From: Leishmania martiniquensis
Lineage: Eukaryota > Euglenozoa > Kinetoplastea > Trypanosomatida > Trypanosomatidae
Direction: 5' to 3'
Assembly (NCBI RefSeq): GCF_017916325.1
Contig: NC_090168.1
Span: 753,692-817,691, forward strand
Length of the DNA: 64,000 nt
This document shows, one piece after another, positions 10,793 to 22,240 of the stretch; within the stretch, counting starts at the first letter, position 1; each line of letters begins with the position of its first letter. The translations under genes and the position numbers were made by a program. Below the pieces are notes generated by a model. That model was not told the origin of the DNA, did not search any database, and was given only the letters and a program-made list of their open reading frames with translations.

Positions 10793-12857
10793 GTAGCGAT
10801 GGGGGCAGTGCACTAAGCCAGTTGCACGCTCGCACGGGTTACGGAGTACAGCACGCCATGCCACGAGCAATGTACCTCTTCTTTTTCCTCTCTGCCTTTC
10901 TGCATCCCACGGCACCAGGGCTCGCATGTATGTGTTATGAGTGCGCAGCTGGGGTAACCTTGACAATCGCCTGGTGTATGTCCCTGATAGTGTTGCGCCC
11001 TGTGCCCACCCCCCATCCCCATGGCCTCGTCTGCGTGTGTGTGTGTGTGTTATTTGCTTGATTCGCTGCGCCCCCCGTCCGCTTCTACACGCCCGTGAGA
11101 TACATCTGTCCCTTTCCTTCACCTTTGGGGATGTCGTCGCGTAGCGCATCGAGATGCTTTTTGTGCCCACGTATTGTTCAGCTCCTCCTCCCCTCCCCCT
11201 CCATCACCACCGCCACTGTGTAAGTGATGGTGAGCTTCCACACATCACTGCGGTCTGCGTTGGTGTTGCTTCTGATATCTTTCCGAGTCTTTCTGTGCTG
11301 TTGCTATCGCTGTTATGTGAAACGTATCGTATGGTGGGACTGCAAACTTCTCTCTCTCTGACTTTGGTCAGGACCCTCATCTTGTACTCGATGTTGTTCA
11401 TGTTGGAGCTCCAGATTTTCGTTCTCCGGTATGTCTGTGTTTTTTGTGTGCGTAGGTCGGGGCGAAGGGGGAGGGGGTATGGAGCAATGCTTTTTTTATT
11501 TTTTATCCCTCTCCTCTCCTCCTTGTTAGTGGGCTATTTGTCGCTCTCTATGCCGATTTGGCATCCTCTTACTCTCGTCCGTACTCAGCGCTTATGTGTG
11601 CGTCTAAGTGTCTCTAAGTCTTTGGTGGCGCGGGGGGTACGCACCCACTTATCTTACCCATCTTTCTGATAGAGCGGGTGCATGAGGAGCGCTTGTGTTC
11701 GGTGCGGATATGCTCGCTTGTGTGCGCGCGCGTTGGTGCGCAGGTGTTGGTGGTATTGCTGCTTTGGTGGGACAGTTTCGATTGTGATGTATGCTCTGCA
11801 GGAAGGGGGGAGTGGCGCCACTTGTCCGGCCCGCACTCATTCCTGTTGCCTTCCCTATGCGTGCGCGCTGTGCGGTCGAGGGGGTTTTTTTGTTGCAGTT
11901 GCTGTTGTCAAGCCTCTTTATCTTTTGAAGGACGGCGCCCTACGGCAGACGTGTAAGTCGCTCAAATAAAGCAAACACATTAAATGGAAGACCTGCGCAC
12001 GCCCCCTACCCCTCTCCCTCTCTCACACTCCCCTTCCGCGTCCCCAGCACTCGGCTGCGAGAACACTGGGCGTCCCGCGCGTCCAGGAAAGTGGTAAGGC
12101 ATTCACGGGGGGGATGCATCGAGAGCCTTGGCAGGGCGGACCGACCATTTCGCTTGCCTCCTTCGTTTCAATGTTGAATGATTCCCTTCGCGGGCATGGG
12201 TCCTCTCTCGCGCCTCTGCCCCGCGCTCCCTTGATGAGTGTGACACCCTCTCCCTCCCTCCTCTTTCTGCACTACTCTGTGGTCTCCCCACCTTTTTTTC
12301 GTGTGGGTGTTCCCTTGTGCATTCGATGCTGCTCCGCCCCACTTCTTCAAGGAGCAGCGGGCAGCCCCTCCGCTTAGCGCACACACATACATACGCCCCC
12401 GAGCAACCTTCGCCCATTCACTACACCGAGCCCCAACAAGGCGTGCACTGGCATTACCGAAGCGGTAGCAGAGCATTCACGTCAGGCGGGGGAAGCCTGA
12501 GAAGGTTTCAAAGGCATTAGAGAGCATAGAACGGTGCTGTTGTGGTGTCGGTTATTTCTGCGTGCATATATGGATGGGAGGGTGGCGTTTAGAGGCTACG
12601 CGTGGAAACACACACACACATACACATACACACAGAGAGAGACACCGGGGCACACATACTCATATTTATATATCTGTGCATAACCATCAAGAAGGCACAG
12701 CAAAGAGGAAGAGAGGTGGCGAAGAGGACAACAGCTCATCGATAGACTTTCCTGAGTACTCTCCTTTGAGTTACGTTTGTTCTGTGAGTTTAGCCCCCAC
12801 CCACCCACCACCACCACCACCCCTCACCCCCTCTTTCCCTCTGCTTTGCGGGACGCC
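10793..12857 (+). other. Intergenic region, 2.1 kb
   Basis: No gene seen. It is GT- and T-rich in its first half, typical of a trypanosomatid 3' UTR, with a (GT)n run at about 11034-11050. It becomes CT-rich with a (CA)n run near 12608 toward the next gene. Open frames on either strand here are short and follow the pyrimidine or dinucleotide runs. Confidence 0.7.
12608..12642. repeat. CA/GA microsatellite
   Basis: An imperfect run of CA units interrupted by TA and passing into GA units, in the leader region of the C2/UBL gene. Confidence 0.9.
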
Positions 12858-15437
12858 ATGACCGCCTACACCCTCGCCCCGCTGCCAGTGCGCTTCGACA
12901 GCAACATTCGCCTCACCTTACACCAGGCGTTTCTCTCCACAGCCGGCGTGCTGCTCAGCGATCCCGTTGCGCGTGTCCACGTCGTCACCGTCAAGACGCG
13001 GCGCGCGCTGCCGCCCTCCTCTGCAGCAAACGCAAACTCTCATCACCACCACCACCACGGCGCCACCGCCGCAGCAGCAGCGGAGGGGGGGATTCGCGTT
13101 GTACTGAACTCGAAGGAGATGGCCAAGTCCAAGCCGCATCTCTTCACCGCGCACCCCAACTTCAACGAGACGTTCCACTTTACCGTGGCGGAGACGACCA
13201 CACTGACGTCGCTCTCGACTCCTGGCAAGGGAATAGGGGACAGAGCTGACTTTACTGCCCAAGGGAGTAAGAAACGGGAGGATGGCAGTCGAAACGGCAG
13301 CAGCGAGAGCGTCGTGGACTATGTCGTCATCACGATCGAGTCCGCTGACGGCACGGCCTTTTACGGTGAGGCGTACGCGCCTTTCAGTCCACACTGTTCC
13401 AGCTGCGTTCCCGCCACGAACCCGGTGCGCGTGATGTTGTCGCCACGCAACGCTCAGGACGCCGCAGACCCTCTTTTTCTGCAAGACAACGCGCTGCTGG
13501 AAGCCAAGCACCTCGACGACTTCGGGTTCGTGACCATCAGCTGGGAGGTTGCAGTGGTACCACATGGTGGGGCGCTGATGGGGACTGAGCCTCCACCTGC
13601 ACCCTCCTCGCCGCTTCGTTGTGCTTCCTCATTTCCAGTTGGGTTGACGCTGCGGGCGACATGGCTGGCGCGTGCCGCCACCTACGTACGTGGAGCCCAA
13701 TACACCACGTCCGTCGAGTTCGGAGGGCAGGAGCGCTTTGTCCTCTCCGATCCACAGAAGCCGCTGTGCTTGGCGCTGCAGAGCGGGTCAGCCGGGGCGG
13801 AACTGCATCGTGCCGTCGTGCACTGCTGTGTTCAGAGCATCGCCGATCCCGCCAAGTCCCATGACGTCGCAGTGCCGCTGCCGCTCCCCCCGCTGACCTC
13901 CGCTGCCGCTCGCAACCGTGACGTTCGGTGGGTCGCGCCTGTTCGCACAGCCAGCGGTGTTGACCTAGGCTTGCTACTCGTGACGATGCGGGTGTCCAGC
14001 AAGCCGCTCTCCGCCGATGCGCCGCGCTGCCCAGATGCGAGCTGCACACGTGTGAATGACCCGATTCATCAAGAAGAGTATCAGCACTTGGCGCAGCTCT
14101 GGGGAAAGTCACAGCCGCCACAGGTGCCGCCTGGTGCCTATCAACCGATTGCTTGGGAGTCTCAGCAGCATGTCTCGGAGGCTGCGCAGCGCCAGTGCAA
14201 GCGGCAGTGCATCCTGGACGCACAGCCTACTGCTGAGCATTTGCGGCACATCTTTGATGTCCTGATGGGTCGCACGTCGCTCGACGGCGGGGTGGCGCGG
14301 GTGGCGGCGGCGTTCAGCAGTAAAGTCCTGTCAGAGGTGACGGCCGAAGACCTACGAGAGCTGATGGTGGGCTGCGCCTTTCACACAGCGCAGCTGTCCG
14401 TGCAGGAGGCGGCGCGCTTCTGCTTTCTGGCTCTGCGCCGTGACGTCGAAGACGCTGTCGCAGCTGAGGAGGTGCAGTACATGGTGGACCACTGCCTGTT
14501 GGAGAAGACAGTCGAGATGCCGGCTGGAGAGAGGAAGCGATTAGTCACCGACCTGTTCGCCGACGCCCGCACCGTCTGCTACCATGACTTTGCGAAGTAC
14601 GTGTTACACAACTACGCCTTGTGGGCGACACTGGGTGTTCCACTGACCGTGGACGAATCAGGATCAAGCTTGCAGCGACAGCATGCTGCCCTTCTCCACC
14701 CGTCAGGATCGGGGGCAGCCTTGCTGGACGTGGCTAGTTTTCCTCCGCCCCCCTGGGGTTTAACTGGGGTCCCCGGGGCAGCGGTAGCGGCAACCTCCAC
14801 GCAAGGCTCTGCCGCAGCCCTCGCGACCGCACTCGCCGACCCTTCGTCACCGAATGTTTGGCGAACGTTTGTGGTGCGAGTTGCGCAAGCGCCTCAGAAG
14901 GCATTCAGCGTCACTGCCCACGCGGCAGACCGCATTAGTGATGTTATGGCGATGGTGGAGGATAGCACCGGCATCAAGCCCTCGCGGCAGGAGTGGCGAG
15001 TTGTCAGCGGTGGTGCAGAGGGTGCCGGCGTCTCCGCTGGAGCCCAGAAGCCCCTCGATCCCGCGACGCTGGTCGGGAGCACAACGCTTGGTCTCCCGTC
15101 AGCGCTGCGTAGCAGCTCGCCTCTGCCCCCCTCCTCGACCTTCGTTGGCAGTGCCGCGCAAGAAGTGTGGGTCTATGAGACAGAGGAATTTATCCAAGTG
15201 CGCTTCCACGTGAAGGATCGATTGCTCAGCAAGAAGGACTGGCAAGAGCGACTGCCAGTGAAGGAGAAGGTGTTGAAGGTGCGCGCTGCGGTACAACGCA
15301 GGACGCTCATTCCACTCTCTCGATGCACCCTCACAGTGAAGCAAAGCAACGGCGTGGTGGCGAAGTTGCAGGACCGCCACACGCTTGGTCACTATCACCT
15401 CGTTAGCGGCGACATCATTGAGGTCTCGCAGGAGTAA
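12858..15437 (+). CDS. C2-like and double ubiquitin-like multidomain protein
   Basis: An 859-residue protein. The start is the first in-frame ATG; a TTG-initiated extension from 12777 only translates the CCA/CT tract. The N-terminal part (about 15-190) looks like a C2 domain: HPNFNETFHFTV matches the NP-x-W/F-NE-x-F strand and is followed by a second strand ending in YGEAYAPFS. It is interrupted by a His/Ala linker (six His). A second beta-rich stretch follows at about 250-345. Residues about 458-590 form a helical block reminiscent of paired EF-hands but without clear calcium loops. Two ubiquitin-like folds close the protein (about 668-750 and 771-859); the last ends VSGDIIEVSQE, as in tubulin-cofactor-type UBLs. 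I do not recognise a named orthologue. The domain mix suggests membrane or cytoskeletal adaptor work, which is inference. Confidence 0.8.
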   Translation: MTAYTLAPLPVRFDSNIRLTLHQAFLSTAGVLLSDPVARVHVVTVKTRRALPPSSAANANSHHHHHHGATAAAAAEGGIRVVLNSKEMAKSKPHLFTAHPNFNETFHFTVAETTTLTSLSTPGKGIGDRADFTAQGSKKREDGSRNGSSESVVDYVVITIESADGTAFYGEAYAPFSPHCSSCVPATNPVRVMLSPRNAQDAADPLFLQDNALLEAKHLDDFGFVTISWEVAVVPHGGALMGTEPPPAPSSPLRCASSFPVGLTLRATWLARAATYVRGAQYTTSVEFGGQERFVLSDPQKPLCLALQSGSAGAELHRAVVHCCVQSIADPAKSHDVAVPLPLPPLTSAAARNRDVRWVAPVRTASGVDLGLLLVTMRVSSKPLSADAPRCPDASCTRVNDPIHQEEYQHLAQLWGKSQPPQVPPGAYQPIAWESQQHVSEAAQRQCKRQCILDAQPTAEHLRHIFDVLMGRTSLDGGVARVAAAFSSKVLSEVTAEDLRELMVGCAFHTAQLSVQEAARFCFLALRRDVEDAVAAEEVQYMVDHCLLEKTVEMPAGERKRLVTDLFADARTVCYHDFAKYVLHNYALWATLGVPLTVDESGSSLQRQHAALLHPSGSGAALLDVASFPPPPWGLTGVPGAAVAATSTQGSAAALATALADPSSPNVWRTFVVRVAQAPQKAFSVTAHAADRISDVMAMVEDSTGIKPSRQEWRVVSGGAEGAGVSAGAQKPLDPATLVGSTTLGLPSALRSSSPLPPSSTFVGSAAQEVWVYETEEFIQVRFHVKDRLLSKKDWQERLPVKEKVLKVRAAVQRRTLIPLSRCTLTVKQSNGVVAKLQDRHTLGHYHLVSGDIIEVSQE

Positions 15438-16941
15438 CCGCACCAGCACTCTGGTGTGTGTGCGGCGGCGGTACAGAATGCATAACTGGGGAGGCGACGC
15501 GGTGTCTCTCTTTTTTCCTTTCTCTCTCTCTCAACCTGCAGGAGATGTGTGCTGCGCTTGAGGATGAATGCCGGTATGCGTGTCTTACAATACCAAGTGC
15601 GTCAAGCATGGAAAAGAGTGCTGTACGTGAGGCCGTCACTGAGAGGCGCGATGAGGGCGCGAGTGTCTTCGGGAAACCCCAGTTTTGTCTTTGCTATTGC
15701 TCCTTCGAGCTTCTCTGTTGCGCTTCTTCGCCCGCGTGCACGATGGCATGGAGGCAAGGGACATAGAAGCCTACCCACGAGTATCATGATCATGAGTGAC
15801 GGGGCTGCAAGGCGTGCAGGGATGCATGTATAATGCTCTCTCCCGCAGATACATGTCTGTTTGGTTTCTTCGCTGCCCCCTCCCCCGCCACCACCACCCT
15901 CTTCAGCTTCGGTGTCGATTTGTATGTTTGTGCCGCGCCCTGTCTGCCTGCACGTGAGATTTATATATTTACACACACGACTTTCTTATTGGCTTATGCG
16001 CCTCCTCGGGGATGATTTGATTGCTGATGTCAGGCTCTGCTTGCGTGCGCATCTGCATCTGCGAGAGCAGCAGCAACAGCAGTGACTCTCTGGAGGCGCA
16101 AGGTGCTGCGTTGTGCCTACGCGACTTCTCCGTTGTCTTCTCTGAGAAAGCGAGAGCGAAGGAGTCAGCAGGCGGTCAAAACAAGCGGCAGATGCATGTC
16201 AACTCTGCAAGGGCGCATTACTGTCCGAAGCAAAGATATGGGTCGACGTGTGCGGGCTATGAAAAAGTCTTCGCCTCCCTTTTTTCTGTTCCTGTCTTCG
16301 GTACAGGTGCGCACACATCAGCACGAGTACTCGGAACTTCTGCACTCTCCATGATGAGGTATGGGGGGAGGGGAGAGGAGGGGGGGAAGCGCATCGACTT
16401 ATCTCCTGGAAGTACCCTTTGCACGCATAGATGAGGAAAAAAGTCCATGGCAAGCTTCTGCCCTCCTCCCCTCACACACACACACACGCACGCACGCTTT
16501 CCATCACGAAGCATAGGTCACTCGTGGAAAGGAGGACTGCAGCAGTGTTTGGTGCCGGGTGAGGGGGGGCTCTGGCACCTTTTACGTGGGTGCAGACGCA
16601 ACCCTGTTGTGAGGTATCTATGTATCATTGTGTGCGTGTGTCTTACTCCCTCTCATGACCACCACGCACGCGTGCCCTCTTCTGTGGCGCATGCAATGCC
16701 TCGGCTCTTTTGGCGCATACGCCTCCCCATCATTACTGGCCTGGAATGCTTGGTGCATTTCACCTCTCCCTCCATCACGTCATTCATCCCTACTACAGCA
16801 CACACACACACACGCAGTCGCGCACGCGCCACATTCATTACGGGACAACCATCTCTCACAGTCGCTGCCTCGCGTAATCCTCACCTCCGTTTCCTCATCA
16901 CTCGACCGTGAAGTCTACGCAAGCTTCTCGTCACCTGCTCC
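15438..16941 (+). other. Intergenic region, 1.5 kb
   Basis: No gene seen. It contains 3' UTR-like GT/T-rich sequence, a G-rich run at 16363-16386, (CA)n tracts near 16472-16497 and 16799-16815, and a pyrimidine-rich stretch leading to AG at 16912-16913, a plausible splice acceptor about 29 bases before the next ATG. Confidence 0.65.
16472..16497. repeat. CA microsatellite
   Basis: A run of CA units passing into CGCA units; no coding potential. Confidence 0.9.
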
Positions 16942-18822
16942 ATGCGCGATGTGATCACTCTCTTCATCGAGGCAAGCGTATCGAAGGGGGAGTGGCAGGT
17001 AGCCCTCAGTGCTCTACAGCTTCCCCAAGCCGCTCCGCGCAGCAGCAGCGGTGCCGGATGGTCATTGGCGGCGGAGGCAGCCTTCAACCTCTTCCGTCTC
17101 TCCAGCACCCTCTCCAGGAAGGGGGAGTGGATGGCAGCACTCGCAGTCCTGCGTAATGCACCATTGCCATTCGCCGCTCACGGGCAAAAACAGTACTCGT
17201 CTGCCTATCTCGCAGCGCGCGTTCGGGCATACCAGCATGTCCTGGAGGCCTGCTGCAGTACCAGCTCGGCAGCAGCCATAGAGGACGCTGCGGTGGACAC
17301 GCGAGCGACTGCGTCTGCGCGTGATGTGAATGCGAGTGCGGAAGATCTGTCCTTTGAGTGTGCACTCGGCCTGGTCGAGGAGGCGCTTTTCGCGTTGGAC
17401 GGCGCGGCTGAGCTCTGTGGACAGTGCGGAACGCCATTGGAAGAGGTGGCAGGGGGAGACTGCACGAAGCCGCTCCTTACCCCTGTAGAAGCCTCCTCTC
17501 TCGAGTCAAAGAGTGGAGCCGCATGCGTCGAGGACCTCCTGCGATGGTGCCGCGCTGAACTTCCCCGACGCCGTTCCCCCACTGGGGTAGCGACGTTGGA
17601 GCAAACCGAAGTCGCCATGCAGAGGCTGACGAAGCTATCGGCCGAGGCTCTGCGCGGTGTCTCGGAGACACGCATGTTCGAACCGAAGGCGCCTTCAAAA
17701 GAGCTAAGCAATGGAAGAGTCCCCGATTTAGGCGTGGATTCGTCGTGTACGCGAACCGCCTCAGATCAACAGCGTGCAGTGGAAGAGCTTACAACGCTTT
17801 TGGCCGGCAGCAGTCGAGCCGCTAATGCCTGGGTGACCTCGCTCAACCTTCTGCAACGAATTCCGTCGGAGTGCGTCACCGGGCACCTCTTCACCGCCCT
17901 TCTGCGGCACCTTCTCGAGCACCATCGGGGAGGCGAGGTAGCTCGACTGCTTCGCACGTTCCTGTTGCTGCAACCGTGCGACGACAGCGCGCAAAGCGCT
18001 TCACAATCACTGGCGCTTACACAACCTTCACGTGCCACAGCAAAGGTGCTGCGCGCCGACAGTACCGTCATTAAGGCTGTGGCGGAGGCGTGTCACCGGC
18101 TGCGGCGCAGCGACTTTGCGGCTGCGCTTCTCCTTGACACTGAGGCACGCGCTGCAATGACACCGTCGGCAGCTGTGCCACTGGTGATGACGCTGCGTGA
18201 CGCTGGCGCGTACTCCGCGGTGCTGCTCTGGTGGGAGCGTCTACGGCAAGAACAGTTTGCTCTGCGCTACCCGCTTCTACGGCACGCGAAGCTCAGCAGC
18301 TACGTCGCCTCGTGTGTCTTGCGCCACACCACCGCGATAGAGGGAGAAGTCACCGCTGAGATGCAGCGAGCAGGCTCATCCTCCACGGAGAAAGGGACAC
18401 GCGGCAGCTCCACTGCTCGTTTCACTGGAGACTGGCAGAGAGCTCTGGATGCCTTCCGTGACGCAGTGGCGCCATCGCATGATCCGGCCCTTCTCCTTCT
18501 TTTCCAGTTGCGGGTGCTTCGGCAGGCGGGGCAGTGGAACGCTGCGGTGCAACTCTTCAACGAGTTTTGTCAGACGCACCCCAACGCTCGGAACTCCGCG
18601 CAGTCCGCCTCCGACCTCGCCGGCCGGGAGCGCGATGGCACACACGACAGCCAGCGTAGCCGGGGCACTCGTTGCGAGGACTCCTACCCGGCCCCCGCTC
18701 GGGAGCGCGTTAGTGCCATGAAGAGCGCATGCGCGGTCCTAACCCAAGAACACGCGGAGCAGTGGATGCCCTTGCCCGTACTGGCCCGCCTCCGCCGGCA
18801 GGTGCAGGATTGGAAGCCGTGA
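16942..18822 (+). CDS. Helical-repeat protein, PPR/TPR-like
   Basis: A 626-residue protein with no database-grade identification. It carries recurring helix pairs of the form G-(E/D/Q)-W-x-x-A-(L/V)-x-x-(L/F): GEWQVALSALQL near residue 17, GEWMAALAVLRN near 61, GDWQRALDAFRDA near 496 and GQWNAAVQLFNEF near 530, with Ala/Leu-rich helices between. This GxWxxAL signature is common in kinetoplastid pentatricopeptide proteins, many of which work on mitochondrial RNA or the mitoribosome. The N-terminus has no obvious presequence, so location is uncertain. A TPR-type scaffold is the alternative. The start is the only reasonable ATG after the AG at 16912-16913. The next gene's leader begins directly after the stop. 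Confidence 0.75.
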   Translation: MRDVITLFIEASVSKGEWQVALSALQLPQAAPRSSSGAGWSLAAEAAFNLFRLSSTLSRKGEWMAALAVLRNAPLPFAAHGQKQYSSAYLAARVRAYQHVLEACCSTSSAAAIEDAAVDTRATASARDVNASAEDLSFECALGLVEEALFALDGAAELCGQCGTPLEEVAGGDCTKPLLTPVEASSLESKSGAACVEDLLRWCRAELPRRRSPTGVATLEQTEVAMQRLTKLSAEALRGVSETRMFEPKAPSKELSNGRVPDLGVDSSCTRTASDQQRAVEELTTLLAGSSRAANAWVTSLNLLQRIPSECVTGHLFTALLRHLLEHHRGGEVARLLRTFLLLQPCDDSAQSASQSLALTQPSRATAKVLRADSTVIKAVAEACHRLRRSDFAAALLLDTEARAAMTPSAAVPLVMTLRDAGAYSAVLLWWERLRQEQFALRYPLLRHAKLSSYVASCVLRHTTAIEGEVTAEMQRAGSSSTEKGTRGSSTARFTGDWQRALDAFRDAVAPSHDPALLLLFQLRVLRQAGQWNAAVQLFNEFCQTHPNARNSAQSASDLAGRERDGTHDSQRSRGTRCEDSYPAPARERVSAMKSACAVLTQEHAEQWMPLPVLARLRRQVQDWKP

Positions 18823-19695
18823 CTGTTGGAGTCAAGGCGGGCGGCGCTGATTCCGCTGCTCCCACGAGTCTCTGCCATCCGAGGGAGTGCCCGCAGCCTC
18901 ATCTTTTTCCTCTTCTTCCGCCCGACCGAGCGTTTTCACGGTGAGGCGCGTCTAGCGAGAAGGACGCCGCATTCGTGGAGGTGGCGGTGGTGCAGCGACG
19001 TGCGCCTTGACGCCGCTGGCGTGTGCTTCGATCTGTGGCTGTCCACGCTCTCTGCGTCCGTAGCAAGCACACACGCACACATCTACGCACGAATGCAGAC
19101 TGATGGCCAAAAGCGGAAGCGCCCCTACCCCACTTCCTCTCTTGTGCTCAACGGCTGCAATCAACACCGATGCGATATGGCCATCTGCTTCGTCCATGCC
19201 AAATCTCTTTCTCTCCCTCTGTGTTGTTGTCCTCCGCCGATCCTCTCCGCATCGCCTCTGCCCACAACGCCTTCCTCAGTCTCTGCCTCGCTTTGCGCCT
19301 CGATCGACTCTTTCTGCACGCACGTGAGCCCGCGATTTTTTCCGCTTACCTGTGTGCTTCTCAGCCTTTGCCTTCCGGCGTGTTTACCCCCTTTGCCTCG
19401 TGAAGGGGTGGGGAACCGCAAGAGGAGCGTTCTTGCGCCCACACCAGGCGGTGCCGGTGCCCGTTTCACGTCCCCTCCACCCCCCCCTCCCCCTGCATCT
19501 GCGAGAAGACATACAACGCTGCCCGTGATCCAAAAGGGAACTGCCTGCGAGAGAGCGACAAAGGGGGCAGCAAAGGTTGTCGATGCCGCCTGTGGCAGCA
19601 TACCCTTGCCTAGCGCCTTGAACTCGCTTCTGCCAGTCGGCAGCCTCCAAGAGGCGAGTAGCACAGCGGCGCAGCAGCGAGAATCAACGAAGGTT
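18823..19695 (+). other. Intergenic region and leader of the first PRA1 gene
   Basis: No separate gene is supported. The frame of the PRA1 gene is open through it, but the translation is a copy of C/T tracts. Candidate splice acceptors are AG at 19278-19279, 19363-19364 and 19503-19504, each after a pyrimidine run. If the 19363 site is used, an out-of-frame ATG at 19583 would lie in the 5' UTR. Confidence 0.55.
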
Positions 19696-20709
19696 ATGGG
19701 GATGCCGCCCGTATCCCCCAGAAGCTCTCAAATCGATTACGCGAGTCAGTCTGACGCCTCTGTGGCCACGCTCGGGAAATACCGAGGCAGTCACAGCGGT
19801 AGTGTCAGCGGCGGCAGCGACAGCGACCTCTACAGCGAAGATGAAAGTGAAGACAGCGAAAACCCTGTCGAGCGCCGCGTCAGCGTGGCACTGCCCGCGT
19901 TTCAGCATCACCGTCCTCGGCTCAGCATCCATGGCAACAGCGCTAGCCTTTATACCCAGCGAGCAGCAGGCTTGCCGAAGAGCGCACCTGTGTCCTACTT
20001 CAGTAGCTCCAAGGTGAGCTCTCTTTCCATCCGAAACGAAATCGACTGCTATCTGTGGCTTTTGCGCTATGTCTACAAGAAAATTGAGGAGGACCGGCTG
20101 CCGTGGATGACGGACTTCGCTGACATGGAGAAGATGGAGCTGCCGCGCAAGGCGAAGGAGATTGCTGTGCGACTCAACCTCAACGTCCCGTACTACTTCT
20201 CCAACTATCTTGAAATATTTTACGCCGTCACAATGCCGCTTCTTTTTCTGTACAACACGCCCTTCTGCATTGTTACCTTCCTCACTTTGGTGATGATCCA
20301 CTCGATCCGAATGCGCAAGAAGAGCACATCCGTGTACGGCGACGGTGTGGTGGTGCTGGGTCGATCGATTGGGTACCGCAAGCTGGGCCACCTGCTCCTC
20401 TTGGCCCTAGCTGTGTTGTTTGTGTTTTTCGATGGACTGCGCACATTGATGTGGGTGCTCCTGCTGAACTTCTGTGTAATTGTCCCCCATGCGCTAATGC
20501 GCAAGCCCACGTACTTCGACGATGAGGACCTGGAGAAGTGCCGGCCGAAGCTAGGGCAGTACGCTATTTGCCTAGTTATTCTGGTGCTCGCCTATCTGGA
20601 GGGTGACGCGTGCGACGACGAGGAGGCAGAAAACCGGCGCGCGGTGGAGCTGGAGCGAAGGCGGCTGGCGCAGGTCCTCGCAAAGCGCGAGGCAAAGGAA
20701 AAACACTGA
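19696..20709 (+). CDS. PRA1-family (prenylated Rab acceptor) membrane protein, long form
   Basis: A 337-residue protein beginning MGMPPVSP. After a Ser/Asp/Glu-rich, probably disordered head (1-150) comes a PRA1 domain at about 155-300. The signature LNLNVPYYFSNYLEIFY precedes two hydrophobic hairpins (about 170-205 and 230-272) with the family's NTPF turn, then a third hydrophobic stretch (about 286-302) and a basic, charged tail rich in Arg/Glu. PRA1/Yip3 proteins sit in ER-Golgi membranes and bind prenylated Rab GTPases. The extra C-terminal hydrophobic segment and tail are longer than in ordinary PRA1 proteins of about 150-200 residues. A second family member lies 2.4 kb downstream, pointing to an old tandem duplication that has diverged strongly. 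In-frame ATGs exist upstream (for example 19093) but lie in leader-like sequence. Confidence 0.8.
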   Translation: MGMPPVSPRSSQIDYASQSDASVATLGKYRGSHSGSVSGGSDSDLYSEDESEDSENPVERRVSVALPAFQHHRPRLSIHGNSASLYTQRAAGLPKSAPVSYFSSSKVSSLSIRNEIDCYLWLLRYVYKKIEEDRLPWMTDFADMEKMELPRKAKEIAVRLNLNVPYYFSNYLEIFYAVTMPLLFLYNTPFCIVTFLTLVMIHSIRMRKKSTSVYGDGVVVLGRSIGYRKLGHLLLLALAVLFVFFDGLRTLMWVLLLNFCVIVPHALMRKPTYFDDEDLEKCRPKLGQYAICLVILVLAYLEGDACDDEEAENRRAVELERRRLAQVLAKREAKEKH

Positions 20710-21728
20710 TGATGGAGATGATTCTCCGGGCGGCAACAGCAGTTGTTCTCGGCTGTGGAAGGGAGGAAGAAGCTGCGTGCCGGCTTCTCACCCGATAGCG
20801 CCACTGTGCTGCGCTTGCGCGATGGGCGTGCCCCGTTATAGCAGTTGCTGTCTGCTTTACAAATGTATTAGAGGTGCGCTGACTCTTTTAGTAGCGGCTG
20901 TCGCATTCGCGCTCGTGTATTTCCTCTCTTTGGCCTTCGCTCTACGCTGCACAGAAAGTGTAGTTGTGCGCCGCGCTCCTTCCGTATGCGTGTCGCTCTC
21001 CGACTGTCACACTCGCTATGGCACGTATGATGGTCGATGTGTGGAGAGATGAGAATGGTGAGGAGGGGGAGAAGGCCGTGGAGGCGTCGAAGAATGAAGG
21101 ATATAAAAAAATGGGCCCGCAGAAGAGGCGGCCTAGCTGAGGAGGGGAGGTCTGTAGCGCAGCTCCATGAAGGTATACCTCTCGTTGAAAGCTGTCTACG
21201 CGGACTGGTGTGTTCGTGCGTGTACTCCTCCCCCATAGAACTCGCTCAAACGTTTTCTGCGTTCTGTTGCCCGTGGCCAGAGGAGGCTGTGGTACGGCCC
21301 CCGTTTTTCTTGTTCGCCTCTCCCCCTCCTCCTCCTTCCCTCTCTCTCCTGTTTTATTTTATGTGATGATGCTGCTGTACCTTTTCGATTTCCTATGTAT
21401 GGGCACACATGCGCAAGGCTATCGTAGGGGAAGGGGGGCGGATGATCGTCACTGTGAAGCGCTGCAGTTATATTCTGTGGAATTGTGCATGTATTAGTGT
21501 CAAAGCTTCGGTGAGGCGTAGACATCAACGGCTGCCGGCCCTTGACTTCGCTCTGCAAAGTTCCGGCTCGCCTTTCCTCCTCCCTCCCTCCCTCTCTCTC
21601 GTTCATGTTCCCTTCTGTATTTTCTGCTTAGGCTGTCGGTTGCCGCTGTACACGTATCGCTCAGAGGTTCACTTCCTCCACGCGCCGCTCCCGTTCGGCG
21701 CTTTTACCCGCTTGCACGCAAACACCTC

Positions 21729-22240
21729 ATGATGACAAAGGGGCGACGCCTCCGCGAGGGCAGCATCCCAGTCCGGCGGACGCGCTCTGTCGAGAGGCCT
21801 GGCAGCCTCCCCCTCCTTATCCTCTGCCAAACGCCGAGCCGCTTCTGGAGGTGCCGACCTGGGGCCGAGCACCCGCAACGTGGGAAGAGGGGTGGCCAGC
21901 GGTGCAGCGCCACGGATGCCGGCGGCCAGGCTCTGTGTAGCGCTGCGTCGCCGCAAGGTGCGGCGGTGCGCAGGCTTCGTGCCATGCGCTTGGTGGGCGG
22001 AGTGTCGGCGTCACACGGGTGCACCTCGCCCGGCCCTGGCACCGCCTGCTGGTGTGGGGCGCCCCCCTGCGCACCACCCCGATGCGGATGCAGGCACGTG
22101 GCGGCCTGCATGGTGGTGGTGGGGGGCGGTGTGCGGGGCGGGTAGGGCTTTGGGGCAGGGTGGCGTGCTCGGATGGCGGGGCCGGCGCACTGCTGCGAGG
22201 GGTGTCGGCGCGGTTGTTTTGCACGAGTCGATGGGGTGTG
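21729..22240 (+). mobile_element. Interspersed repeat copy A, SIDER-like candidate
   Basis: About 510 bases of GC-rich sequence near-identical to copy B (54946-55361) and copy C (60993-61418), all in the same orientation. It is the longest copy: it shares the first roughly 215 bases with C and an internal G-rich 85-base segment with B. Length, lack of coding capacity, and location in a 3' UTR/intergenic position match the short interspersed degenerate retroposons (SIDER) of Leishmania. I could not confirm their diagnostic 5' signature by eye, so the family name is an inference. No target-site duplication is evident. Confidence 0.7.
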
